Origin: Solirubrobacteraceae bacterium
GTDB lineage: Bacteria; Actinomycetota; Thermoleophilia; Solirubrobacterales; Solirubrobacteraceae
Assembly (NCBI GenBank): GCA_017882405.1
Contig: JADGPO010000010.1
Location: 1-13,862, forward strand
DNA length: 13,862 bases
Direction of reading: 5' to 3'
Within the stretch, counting starts at the first letter, position 1; the number at the start of each line of letters is the position of its first letter. The position numbers were made by a program, and so were the translations under genes. This document shows positions 1 through 7,432 of the stretch, piece by piece. The notes below the pieces were generated by a model, which did no database searches, was not told the origin of the DNA, and saw only the letters and a list, made by a program, of their open reading frames with translations.

Positions 1-2
1 CG

Positions 3-1475
3 GCCGCGCCGGTGCGGGTCCCCGAGCCGCACCGTGCCGCCGAGGCGGCGCCCCGGCGCGGCCGGCTGGCCGAAGCGCTCCGGCGGCCGTTCGGCCGGCG
101 CCGTCCGGAGGCGCCGCCTGCGCCGCACCCACAGCGTGCCGAGCCTGCCCGCTCTAATCCGCCCGCCCCCGTGGCGCGGAGCGTCGTCGAACGGCCGTTG
201 CCGCCTGAGTTCCTCCCGCGCGCGCCGACGACCCGATGGCCGGCCGCTCCGTTCGAGCCCCAGCCGATCCGTGAGGGCGATGACCGTCCATATACAACGG
301 TTGTCTCCCACCCGCCGGAAGCGATCGCCGGTCCGGATGCAGCGGTGCCGGTCGCGCACCCCCGGGAACCGGCGACGATGGCGATGACCCCGGCTACCGA
401 CGACACCCCAGCGACAGCCGCGGCCAGCGAGGCCGTCCCAGAACCAGCATCGCCGGGCGTGCCCACCCCGTCGCTCGCCTCGCCCGCCTCGCCCGCCTCG
501 CCCGCCTCGCCCGCCTCGCCAACCATGGCGCCGCTCCCGACCGCGACCACCGTATCCGTCGAGCGCCCGCTGCTGCGTCTGGCGGCGACCCGGCCGCCGA
601 CACCGCCCGTCGCACCGCGTCAGCGCCCGGCGGTGACGCGGGCGCAGGCCGCGCCAACGTCGCCCACCCCCGACACCGCCCCGGCCCCCGGCCCCGCACC
701 CGCCCGGTCCGCTCCCGTTCCGATGCTATTGACGACCGCCGCCCCAGCCCCGCCGAGCCCGCGCGCCGACGCCGTTGCGCCGGCCCCGGTTCCCCAGCCC
801 CGCGCCGGGCTGATGCGGCGCGTGTCGGATGCGATCCGGCCCGGCCGGTCGGTGCCCGTCTCTCCCCCGACGCCAGCAGCTCCACCCCAGACCACCATCA
901 ACACGCCGCAACCGCCGGCGCCGCTACGGCCGCGAATGGCTGCGCCGCCGCCTCGGCCGCCCCAACAGCTCGCTCGCCAAACCAATCCGATCAGCCCAGC
1001 CGGCGCCCCGACCCCGATCCCGCCCAACGTGCAGGCCGCCATCGCGGAGATGACCGCCTCCCCGCCATCCCCGCCATCCGCGCCATCCGCGCCATCCGCG
1101 CCATCCGCGCCAACCCCCACGGCCACCGCCCCCACGCCCACAGCCGCGCCCACGGCCACACCCACACCCAGACCCGCGCCGACCCCGGCCCCCGGCCCCG
1201 CCCCGCGGACGCTGGCCCGCAGCCCCGCCGCGATGGTGACCCGCGCCGCCACGACGGTCCCTCCGCCCCGGCCGAGCCCGCCGGCACGTACGCTCGCCCG
1301 CGCCGCCGCGTCGGACCCGGGGCTCACCCAGGCCCACGCAGCTACGAGCGGCGCTGCGACCGGCGGCGGAGCCGGAGGAGGCGGCGGCGACTCCGACCTT
1401 GTCTACGCCGATGTGATGCGCCGCGTCCGCGAGGAGCAGGAGCAGCTCGGGCAGCTCATCAACCACCCGTTCTGA
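3..1475 (+). CDS. Pro/Ala-rich low-complexity protein of an eCIS operon, 5' partial
   Basis: The reading frame is open to the left edge, so the GTG at position 12 is only the first candidate start inside the window and the true start is probably upstream. At least 487 residues are present. Almost all are Pro, Ala, Thr, Ser and Arg with no recognisable fold. Two short tandem blocks (Ala-Ser-Pro and Pro-Ser-Ala repeats) and a Gly-rich stretch precede the end. Only the last ~28 residues look structured: an acidic/basic amphipathic helix ending in EEQEQLGQLINHPF. The stop lies 5 bases before the tail-tube ATG, so it belongs to the injection-system operon. I do not recognise the family. A disordered tether or scaffold with a C-terminal docking helix is an inference from composition and position only. 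An effector or a linker to a membrane partner are alternatives. Confidence 0.72.
   Translation, partial: AAPVRVPEPHRAAEAAPRRGRLAEALRRPFGRRRPEAPPAPHPQRAEPARSNPPAPVARSVVERPLPPEFLPRAPTTRWPAAPFEPQPIREGDDRPYTTVVSHPPEAIAGPDAAVPVAHPREPATMAMTPATDDTPATAAASEAVPEPASPGVPTPSLASPASPASPASPASPTMAPLPTATTVSVERPLLRLAATRPPTPPVAPRQRPAVTRAQAAPTSPTPDTAPAPGPAPARSAPVPMLLTTAAPAPPSPRADAVAPAPVPQPRAGLMRRVSDAIRPGRSVPVSPPTPAAPPQTTINTPQPPAPLRPRMAAPPPRPPQQLARQTNPISPAGAPTPIPPNVQAAIAEMTASPPSPPSAPSAPSAPSAPTPTATAPTPTAAPTATPTPRPAPTPAPGPAPRTLARSPAAMVTRAATTVPPPRPSPPARTLARAAASDPGLTQAHAATSGAATGGGAGGGGGDSDLVYADVMRRVREEQEQLGQLINHPF
481..516 (+). repeat. 9-bp tandem repeat, 4 copies
   Basis: Four exact consecutive copies of cgcccgcct lie inside the Pro-rich gene and encode an Ala-Ser-Pro repeat. 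The unit is a multiple of three, so copy-number change would alter length but not frame. Confidence 0.85.
1072..1107 (+). repeat. 9-bp tandem repeat, 4 copies
   Basis: Four exact copies of cgccatccg, preceded by one near-copy at 1063-1071, encode a Pro-Ser-Ala repeat in the Pro-rich gene. It is a second, independent in-frame slippage-prone block. Confidence 0.85.
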
Positions 1476-1480
1476 TCGTC

Positions 1481-1924
1481 ATGACGCCCCCCTTCGTCCA
1501 CTTCGTCGTCCTCGAGGTTCCCAACATCACCGCCAACACGGCGTTCGCCGGCGTGTTCAAGGGCCTGTCGGGCCTGGAGGTCAACTACGACGTGCTGGAG
1601 TACCGCGAGGGGGGCAACAACGATTTCGTGCACCGGTTGCCGGGGCGCATGCAGTACCCCAATCTCGTCCTCTCCTGGGGGATCGTCAGCGACGACCTGC
1701 TGCTCAAGTGGTTCACGCAAACCCATCAGAAGGCGGAGATGCAGGAGATCTCGCTGACGCTGACCGCCGCCAAGGGCAGCCAGTCCACCGACCTGCGCAA
1801 GTTCACCTTCACCGACGCCTACCCCGTCCGCTGGTCGGGCCCGCAGCTCGTCTCAGACCGTCACGACCCCGAGACCTGGGGCGAGACGCTCGAGATCGCG
1901 CACTCCGGACTGAAGCTGACCTAG
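1481..1924 (+). CDS. eCIS/phage-type tail tube protein (gp19/Pvc1-like)
   Basis: This 147-residue protein has the length and pattern of the T4 gp19-like tail tube family used in contractile injection systems (the TIGR02241-type conserved phage tail protein). Characteristic stretches are the GLSGLEVNYDVLEYREGG segment near residue 30, the HRLPGRMQYPNLVLSWG segment near residue 55, and an alternating beta-strand C-terminus ending in LEIAHSGLKLT. Hexamers of this protein stack to form the inner tube that is driven into the target. ATG at 1481 is preferred because the protein then begins like other family members (MTPPF...). No Shine-Dalgarno sequence is obvious, so coupling to the preceding gene is likely. 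Only one tube gene is visible, whereas some systems carry two or three paralogues. Confidence 0.93.
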   Translation: MTPPFVHFVVLEVPNITANTAFAGVFKGLSGLEVNYDVLEYREGGNNDFVHRLPGRMQYPNLVLSWGIVSDDLLLKWFTQTHQKAEMQEISLTLTAAKGSQSTDLRKFTFTDAYPVRWSGPQLVSDRHDPETWGETLEIAHSGLKLT

Positions 1925-1934
1925 GAGCCTGCCG

Positions 1935-2576
1935 ATGCCCGTCCCCCAAGGCTTCCAGAACGCCAAGCTGCAGATCGAGGGCGGCGACGAGATCCAGTGC
2001 GCCTTCAACCCCGAGAGCTACTCGGTCTCCAAGACCAACCTGTGGACCTACAAGCCCACGCAGAGCAAGGACTGGCCCGAGCCGGAGTTCGGGGGCGGCC
2101 TGCCGATGACCTACAAGCTCTCGCTGCTGCTCGACACGTCGCTGCAGGGCTCGGACAAGACGATCAAGGACCAGGCCAACGCGCTGATGAAGGCGATGCA
2201 CGGCGGTGGCTCGGCACCCAAGTTCGTCACCTTCAGCTGGGGCGCCAACAAGCTGCCGAAGGCCGCTCCGATGTCGATCTCGATCCAGTACGCGCTGTTC
2301 GCGCCCAACGGCGATCCGACCCGCGCGTTCGTGGACCTGGAGCTGGGCCAGGCGGAGGACACCTCACCACCCGGACAGGCGCAGAACCCGACCACGAGGG
2401 GAACCCCCGGGCTGCGCTCGCACATCGTCCAGGACGGTGACTCGCTGCATGGGATCGCCTATGAGTCCTATGGCGATGCCACGCGCTGGCGCGTGATCGC
2501 CGAGGCCAACGAAATCGACGACCCGCTGCGGCTACGGCGCGGCACGGCCCTGAGCATCCCGAGGCTCGACGCATGA
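1935..2576 (+). CDS. CIS tube/baseplate connector protein with C-terminal LysM (Pvc7/Afp7-like)
   Basis: This 213-residue protein has an N-terminal beta-rich region (about 8-140) containing CAFNPESYSVSKTN, typical of the contractile-injection tube-initiator family. A Gln/Pro/Thr linker follows, then a LysM domain (about 163-210) with HIVQDGDSLHGIAYESYGD and a closing RLRRGTALSIPRL. In Afp and PVC particles this protein joins the spike hub to the inner tube, and the LysM is thought to make structural contacts there rather than necessarily bind peptidoglycan. An AGGAG (1923-1927) lies about 7 bases before the ATG and overlaps the tube-gene stop. Its own stop overlaps the next ATG. Family assignment is strong; the connector role is by homology. 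Confidence 0.92.
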   Translation: MPVPQGFQNAKLQIEGGDEIQCAFNPESYSVSKTNLWTYKPTQSKDWPEPEFGGGLPMTYKLSLLLDTSLQGSDKTIKDQANALMKAMHGGGSAPKFVTFSWGANKLPKAAPMSISIQYALFAPNGDPTRAFVDLELGQAEDTSPPGQAQNPTTRGTPGLRSHIVQDGDSLHGIAYESYGDATRWRVIAEANEIDDPLRLRRGTALSIPRLDA

Positions 2577-4237
2577 GCGTCACCTCCGATCGCAACGTTG
2601 CGCTGTACTCGATCCTCGTCGACGGCTCCGAGGTCGAGACCGAGCTGGGGCGGCGGATCCGCGAGGTCAAGGTTCTCAACTACCTGCGCCTACCCGACAT
2701 GTGCACGTTCTCGGTCGTCTACCAGAAGGGCAAGGAGGGCGAGGACGAGCCGATCGACGGCCATCCGTTCGACATCGGCAAGCAGCTGGAGGTCAAGCTC
2801 GGGGCGCGTGACCAGCTGACCACCACGACGCTGTTCAAGGGCCAGATCGTGTCGCTGGAGATGAACTTCGGAGCGGGCGGCGTGGAGCTCCTGGTGCGCG
2901 GCTTCGACCGCTCGCACGTGCTGATCCGCTCACGCAAGGTGCGCACCTTCCAGAACCAGACCTCCTCGGACATCGTCGAGAAGATCGTCAAGGAGGCGGG
3001 CTTCGACGCCGAATGCGACGCCAGCGGCGACCCCCACGAGTTCATGCAGCAGGACAACGAGACCGACTGGGACTTCATCTGGCGCCTCGCCGAGCGGGTC
3101 GGGTTCGAGTTCGTCGTCTCCGACCAGAAGGCCCAGTTCCGCAAGCAGGCCGCCGACGACCCGGTGGCGCTGCAGTGGCCGCAGACGCTGCGCTCGTTCA
3201 GCCCGCGGGTGACCGCGACCCAGCAGGTCCAGGAGGTCACCCTGTCGGTGCTCGACCCCAAGACCAAGCAGACGCTGCAATCCACCGCGTCGAGCCCGAA
3301 CCAGATCGCGCAGATCGGCGTCGACCGCTCGACGATCGCGCAGGCGTTCGACGGGGGCGAGGTGCACATCGCCACCGAGCCGGTGAAGAGCCAGTCCGAG
3401 GGCGACGCGCTGGCCCAGGCGCTGCTGGACAAGCTCGCCAACGGCTACATCGCCGCCGAGGGCGTGACCGACGGCAACCCCAGTATCAGGGCGGGAGCGG
3501 CCGTCCAGGTCTCCGGGCTCGGCCACAAGTACAGCGGCACCTACCGGGTCGCGGCGGCCACGCACGTCCTGCGCGGGGGGGCCACCTACGAAACGCACTT
3601 TGCCAACTCGCCCTCGCACACGCTGCTGGGATCGGTCGGCGGCGACCGCTCCAACGGCGGCGGCGCACCCGCGTTCGGCTCCCAGCTGGTGCTCGGCCTG
3701 GTCACCAACAACAGCGACCCGGAGAACCTGGGACGAGTGCGGGTGCAGTACCCGGCGCTGAGCCAGGACGCCGAGGGCGCGTGGGCGCGGGTCGTGACAC
3801 CCAGCGCCGGCAACCAGCGGGGGCTGTTGATGCTGCCTGTGGTCGGCGAAGAGGTGCTGGTCGGCTTCGAGAACGACGACACCACGCGCCCGTACGTGCT
3901 CGGGTCGCTGTTCAACGGCTCAGACACCCCTGGCGACGACCTGCTGCAGGGCGAGGACGGGTCGTTCGCCGTGCTCTCGGACCACAAGATCGTCGCGACT
4001 TCCCAGGAGGACATGAAGCTGACCTCCAAGGGAGCCCTCACGATCGACGTCACCAACGACGTCACGATCACGGGCAGCCAGGGCGTGACCGTCAAGGGGC
4101 AGACGGTGAGCGTCAAGGCCGACAGCGATCTCTCGATCGAGGGCACCACCTCGGTCACGATCAAGTGCGGCGCCTCGCAGATCCAGGTGACGCCCAGCGG
4201 CGTGACCGTGAGCGGCCCGATGATCAGCCTGGGATGA
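2573..4237 (+). CDS. VgrG-like central spike protein (gpD/gp27 + gp5 OB + beta-repeat tip; Pvc8-like)
   Basis: This 554-residue protein starts at ATGA, overlapping the LysM gene by 4 bases. Residues 1 to about 350 match the phage late-control gene D/gp27 hub, including the internal DNETDWDFIWRLAERVGFEF block at about 161-180. Residues about 368-447 form the gp5-type OB fold (LGLVTNNSDPENLGRVRVQYP and later GEEVLVGFENDDTTRPYVLGS). Residues about 460-554 are short alternating Val/Thr/Ile strands typical of a trimeric beta-prism needle. It is the puncturing hub at the end of the tube, beneath the baseplate. No extra enzymatic or toxin domain follows the needle, so it is a structural spike rather than an evolved VgrG. 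No PAAR tip protein gene lies next to it. Confidence 0.95.
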   Translation: MSVTSDRNVALYSILVDGSEVETELGRRIREVKVLNYLRLPDMCTFSVVYQKGKEGEDEPIDGHPFDIGKQLEVKLGARDQLTTTTLFKGQIVSLEMNFGAGGVELLVRGFDRSHVLIRSRKVRTFQNQTSSDIVEKIVKEAGFDAECDASGDPHEFMQQDNETDWDFIWRLAERVGFEFVVSDQKAQFRKQAADDPVALQWPQTLRSFSPRVTATQQVQEVTLSVLDPKTKQTLQSTASSPNQIAQIGVDRSTIAQAFDGGEVHIATEPVKSQSEGDALAQALLDKLANGYIAAEGVTDGNPSIRAGAAVQVSGLGHKYSGTYRVAAATHVLRGGATYETHFANSPSHTLLGSVGGDRSNGGGAPAFGSQLVLGLVTNNSDPENLGRVRVQYPALSQDAEGAWARVVTPSAGNQRGLLMLPVVGEEVLVGFENDDTTRPYVLGSLFNGSDTPGDDLLQGEDGSFAVLSDHKIVATSQEDMKLTSKGALTIDVTNDVTITGSQGVTVKGQTVSVKADSDLSIEGTTSVTIKCGASQIQVTPSGVTVSGPMISLG

Positions 4238-4241
4238 GGCG

Positions 4242-4643
4242 ATGAGCGACCTGATCGGCTCGGGGCTCTCCTTCCCCCTGGCGCCTGACCAGCGCGGCGT
4301 CCTGGCGCTCGCTCACGGGATCAACGACATCGAGCAGGCGATCAAGGTGATCCTCGGCACCGCGCCCGGCGAGCGTCCGATGCGCCCGAACTTCGGCTGC
4401 GCCGTCCACGACCTGGTGTTCGACACGATCGACGCCGAGATGGTGGGCCGCGTCGACGCGGCGGTGCACGTCGCGCTGGCCCGCTGGGAGCCGCGCATCG
4501 AGGTCGTGGAGCTGGCCTTCGACCTCGGCCGGGTGGACGAGGGTGCCCTGGTGATCACGATCACCTACCGCGTCCTGCAGACGAGCCGGCTCTACAACCT
4601 CGTGTATCCGTTCTACGTGATCCCCGCCGAGGAGACGCCGTGA
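4242..4643 (+). CDS. gp25/GPW-like baseplate wedge protein (Pvc9-like)
   Basis: This 133-residue protein is the usual length of the GPW/gp25 family. The defining block is VILGTAPGERPMRPNFGC at about residues 36-53, followed by the helix containing ARWEPRIEVVE and a final strand pair ending YVIPAEE. gp25-like proteins nucleate sheath polymerisation at the baseplate of T4, T6SS and eCIS particles. The ATG lies 4 bases after the spike stop with a short GAGG (4236-4239) just upstream. The stop overlaps the GTG of the next gene by 4 bases. Function by homology is secure. Confidence 0.95.
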   Translation: MSDLIGSGLSFPLAPDQRGVLALAHGINDIEQAIKVILGTAPGERPMRPNFGCAVHDLVFDTIDAEMVGRVDAAVHVALARWEPRIEVVELAFDLGRVDEGALVITITYRVLQTSRLYNLVYPFYVIPAEETP

Positions 4644-6625
4644 CCGGCGCGCGGGTGCTGCTCGACGAGCGCGACCCCGCGGCGATCATCACCGAGGCCC
4701 GGCGGCGCGTCGAGCTGCTCTGTCCGGAGCTGGCGGTCAACGGCGGACCGGATCCGGCCGTCGCCCTGATCGAGCTGTTCGCGTGGATGAGCAGCCTGGC
4801 GGTTGACCGCCTCGGCCGCGTCCCGGACAAGCTGCACATCGCCTTGCTGGACCTGCTGGGGATCGAGCTCGCCGGACCGGCCGCCGCGCGCACCGACCTG
4901 CGGCTGCGGCTAAGCGCGCCCGCCGCCGAGCCGCTGCAGATCGCACGGGGAACCGAGGCGGGCACGCTGCGCACCGCCATGCAGGAGTCGATCGTGTTCG
5001 CCGTGCAGGAGGAGTTCACGGTTCTGCCCCTGCGACCGGCGGCTTACGTCGTCTCGCGCGAGGGGGCGCACAAGGAGATCGGCGTCGCCGACGGCGTCGC
5101 CTTCCCGCACGGACCGGACCAGCTCCCGTTCAGCCGCTCCCCCCAGCCGGGCGATGCGCTGTATCTGGGATTCGAGGGGAGCCTGCGCCGCCTTCTGATG
5201 AGCGTCTCGATGGAGGCCTCGATGGCGCGCGGCGCCGGGGTCAAGCCCGAGGACCCGCCGCTGCGCTGGGAGGTCAGCCAGGGCGAGGGCCAATGGGCCG
5301 AGGTGGACGTGCTGCACGACTTCACCGGCGGCTTCAACTACGGCTCGGGGGCGGTCGAGGTCCAGTGTCCTTCCGCCTCGGGGATCGAGCCGATCGCCGG
5401 CCGCCGGCTGCACTGGCTGCGCTGCCGGATCGCCGAGACGACTCGCATCAGCGGCGAGGCGGCCGTCTACACCCAGCCGCCCGAGATCTACCAGATCACC
5501 GCGGCGCCGATCGGAGCGCTGATCGAGGCCGAGCACTCGTCGCTGGAGCTGGCCGAGCCGCTGGGCGTGAGCGACGGCACGCCCGGCCAGACGTTCGCCA
5601 CCCGCTTCTCGCCGCTGCTGGCGCTGGCGACCGGCGAGACGCTCGAGGTTCAGTCGCCGGCCGGCGACTGGGACCCGTGGGAGCAGCGCGACTCGTTCGC
5701 CGACGCGGCGCCGGGCGATCCCCATTTCGCACTGGACCTGGTGCACGGTGAGATTCGCCTCGGTCCCGAGCTGCACCGTCCCGGCGGCGCGCCCGCGCGA
5801 CACGGCGCCGTCCCAGCCAAGGGCGCCGCGCTGCGGATGAGCGCCTATCGGCACGGCGGGGGCCGGATCGGCAACGTCGCCGCCGACACGGTCACCACGC
5901 TGCGCTCAGCGATTCCCGGCGTCGCCTCGGTCACCAATCCGCATCCCGCGCTGGGGGGCGTCGATGCGCAGTCGGTGGACGCCGCGCGCGGCCGCTCGGC
6001 GCTGGAGATCCGCACCCGGTACCGCGCGGTCACCGACGAGGACTTCGAGTTCCTGGCCACCGAGGCGACGCCTCGCGTGGCCCGGGCGCGACGGGTGGCC
6101 GACGACCAGCCCGGCGTCGCGCTACGGATCCTCCCCCGCGTGGACCCCGCGGACCGGCGCCTCTCGCTGGAGGAGCTGACGCCGAGCGCCGCCCTGCTGG
6201 AGGAGGTGGAGCGCTACCTCGACACGCGCAAGCTGGCCGGCACGCCAGTGCGTCTGGAGCCGATGCGCTTTCGGGGGGTGTCGGTGGTGGTCTCGCTGCA
6301 GGTCTCGCCACGCGCGAACGTGCAGCGGATCGAGCAGGGGGTCCGCGATTCGCTGTACCGCTATCTGAACCCGCTGATCGGGGGCACCGCCGGCGCGATC
6401 GGCGACGGCTGGCCGAGCGGACGCTCGCTCAACCAGGGCGAGCTCTACGCGATCGTCCACGCGTTCGACGCGGTGGAGTTCGTCAAGATCCTGCGGCTCT
6501 ACGAGCTCGATCTGGCGACCGGCGAGCAGGCCTCGCAGGCGGCGGGACGGCAGATCCTGCTCGAGCCCGACGAGGTGATCGCCTCGGGCGCCCATGTGGT
6601 GCGCGTCGTCCGACGCCAGGACTGA
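4640..6625 (+). CDS. Baseplate J/gp6-like assembly protein (Pvc11-like)
   Basis: This 661-residue protein has a GTG start overlapping the preceding stop by 4 bases, with GGAG at 4631-4634 as ribosome site. The length and both ends match the putative baseplate assembly protein family used in eCIS (TIGR02243-like, baseplate J). The N-terminus has PDPAVALIELFAWMSSLAVD followed by RLGRVPDKLHIALLDLLGI. The middle is beta-rich and disposable-looking. The C-terminal third has TRYRAVTDEDFEFLA and then, from about residue 577, NPLIGGTAGAIGDGWPSGRS and LNQGELYAIVHAFDAVEFVK. It forms the wedge ring around the hub. This is the last injection-system gene in the window; the gp7-like partner that often follows is not there. 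Confidence 0.94.
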   Translation: MTGARVLLDERDPAAIITEARRRVELLCPELAVNGGPDPAVALIELFAWMSSLAVDRLGRVPDKLHIALLDLLGIELAGPAAARTDLRLRLSAPAAEPLQIARGTEAGTLRTAMQESIVFAVQEEFTVLPLRPAAYVVSREGAHKEIGVADGVAFPHGPDQLPFSRSPQPGDALYLGFEGSLRRLLMSVSMEASMARGAGVKPEDPPLRWEVSQGEGQWAEVDVLHDFTGGFNYGSGAVEVQCPSASGIEPIAGRRLHWLRCRIAETTRISGEAAVYTQPPEIYQITAAPIGALIEAEHSSLELAEPLGVSDGTPGQTFATRFSPLLALATGETLEVQSPAGDWDPWEQRDSFADAAPGDPHFALDLVHGEIRLGPELHRPGGAPARHGAVPAKGAALRMSAYRHGGGRIGNVAADTVTTLRSAIPGVASVTNPHPALGGVDAQSVDAARGRSALEIRTRYRAVTDEDFEFLATEATPRVARARRVADDQPGVALRILPRVDPADRRLSLEELTPSAALLEEVERYLDTRKLAGTPVRLEPMRFRGVSVVVSLQVSPRANVQRIEQGVRDSLYRYLNPLIGGTAGAIGDGWPSGRSLNQGELYAIVHAFDAVEFVKILRLYELDLATGEQASQAAGRQILLEPDEVIASGAHVVRVVRRQD

Positions 6626-6626
6626 C

Positions 6627-6705
6627 CACTTTCCGGGCCAACGCCTTGCGGCGCGCAGGGGCGGCGCGAGGCATATGATGCGCCGCAAGGCACCAAGGGA
6701 AAGTG
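6627..6705. repeat. Two-tier 79-bp inverted repeat between baseplate gene and LuxR regulator
   Basis: Outer arms cactttcc (6627-6634) and ggaaagtg (6698-6705) are perfect complements. Inner arms gccttgcggcgc (6643-6654) and gcgccgcaaggc (6680-6691) are also perfect, 12 bp each, around a 25-nt loop. A competing 7-bp pairing, gcggcgc (6661-6667) with 6680-6686, is also possible. The structure starts 1 base after the baseplate stop, and its last arm overlaps the purine-rich stretch before the regulator GTG. No T-run follows, so it is not a canonical intrinsic terminator. It could be a factor-assisted terminator, an RNA structure that hides the regulator's ribosome site, or an operator. Confidence 0.8.
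6674..6679 (+). promoter_or_regulatory. Possible -10 box for the LuxR-type regulator
   Basis: TATGAT is one base from the sigma-70 consensus and is an AT-rich island in a very GC-rich gap. It would give a leader of about 30 nt. No good -35 lies at 16-18 bp; TTGCGG at 6646-6651 is 22 bp away. It sits in the loop of the inverted repeat. Confidence 0.35.
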
Positions 6706-6715
6706 AGGATCGGGG

Positions 6716-7348
6716 GTGCGAATCTTCATCGTGTTCCGGGACACGATCTACGTCAGCGGCATGCGGTCGACCCTGCTCGCCGCGCCCGAGGTGGAGGCGG
6801 TCGACGAGGCGGCATCGATCGCCCTGGCCTGGGAGCACGAGGCGCTGGCCGAGGCCGATGTCGTCGTGCTGGACTCAGATCTGGGCGGCGCCGAGTCGTT
6901 CGTGCGCGAGATCACCGCACAGAGCCGGGCGCGGGTGCTGATCTGCCTGCACGAGGTCCGAAGTCCCGACATCCTGGAGGCGATCGGCAACGGCGCCGGC
7001 GGGGTGCTGGCGCGCGCGCTGCTGACGCCGGACACGCTGCTGGCGGCCGTGGGGGCGGTGGCCGCCGGCATCTTCGCCTTCGACGCCGGCGTGCTGCGCA
7101 CGCTCAACAGCTCGGTCGCACCGATCGGCGATCGCCCCCGGGCGACCGTCAACGTCGGCGGGTTTGCGCCCCGCGAGCAGACCGTGCTCAGCCTGGTGGC
7201 GGCGGGGCTCTCCAACCGCGAGATCGCCGAGCAGCTCTCCTACAGCGAGCGCACGATCAAGACGATCCTGCATGACATCGTGATCAAGCTGGGCGTCAAG
7301 AGCCGCTCGCAGGCCGTCGCCCTGGCGGTCCGGGAGCGGATCATCTAA
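6716..7348 (+). CDS. LuxR-family regulator with degenerate receiver domain
   Basis: This 210-residue protein starts at GTG with GTGAGG about 8 bases upstream. Residues 1 to about 120 have the receiver length and pattern, ending strand 3 at VVVLDSD with D53 as the would-be phospho-acceptor. The usual acidic pair is F7/R8, the conserved Thr/Ser after strand 4 is missing (ICLHE), and the conserved Lys is R100. Residues about 150-210 are a clear LuxR/FixJ helix-turn-helix: PREQTVLSLVAAGLSNREIA then YSERTIKTILHDI and KLGVKSRSQAVALAV. It probably binds DNA as a dimer without classical phosphorylation. No histidine kinase is adjacent. Its position directly after the baseplate gene makes it a candidate regulator of the injection system, which is an inference. 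Confidence 0.9.
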   Translation: MRIFIVFRDTIYVSGMRSTLLAAPEVEAVDEAASIALAWEHEALAEADVVVLDSDLGGAESFVREITAQSRARVLICLHEVRSPDILEAIGNGAGGVLARALLTPDTLLAAVGAVAAGIFAFDAGVLRTLNSSVAPIGDRPRATVNVGGFAPREQTVLSLVAAGLSNREIAEQLSYSERTIKTILHDIVIKLGVKSRSQAVALAVRERII

Positions 7349-7395
7349 GTGACGGTACTCACAGGCGATCACTAGCCGTCGCCACCCGTGTGCTT

Positions 7396-7401
7396 TACGA
7401 T
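7396..7401 (+). promoter_or_regulatory. Possible -10 box for the small membrane protein gene
   Basis: TACGAT in the 84-bp gap after the LuxR-type gene fits TAnnnT and would start transcription about 25 nt before the chosen ATG at 7433. No convincing -35 is present, so this is weak. Confidence 0.25.
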
Positions 7402-7432
7402 TGAAGGGCAATCGGACCAGGGATGTGAAGTG

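Noticed and set aside
481..1107. Short regular repeats as a possible CRISPR array
   Set aside because: Units are 9 bp, directly tandem with no spacers and in frame with a coding region.
2719..3441. Minus-strand 240-codon open frame opposite the spike gene
   Set aside because: High GC creates long antisense frames. The plus strand encodes a complete spike protein and the antisense product has no family pattern.
6122..6838. Minus-strand 238-codon open frame spanning the baseplate end and the LuxR-type start
   Set aside because: It crosses two well-supported plus-strand genes and shows no recognisable domain.
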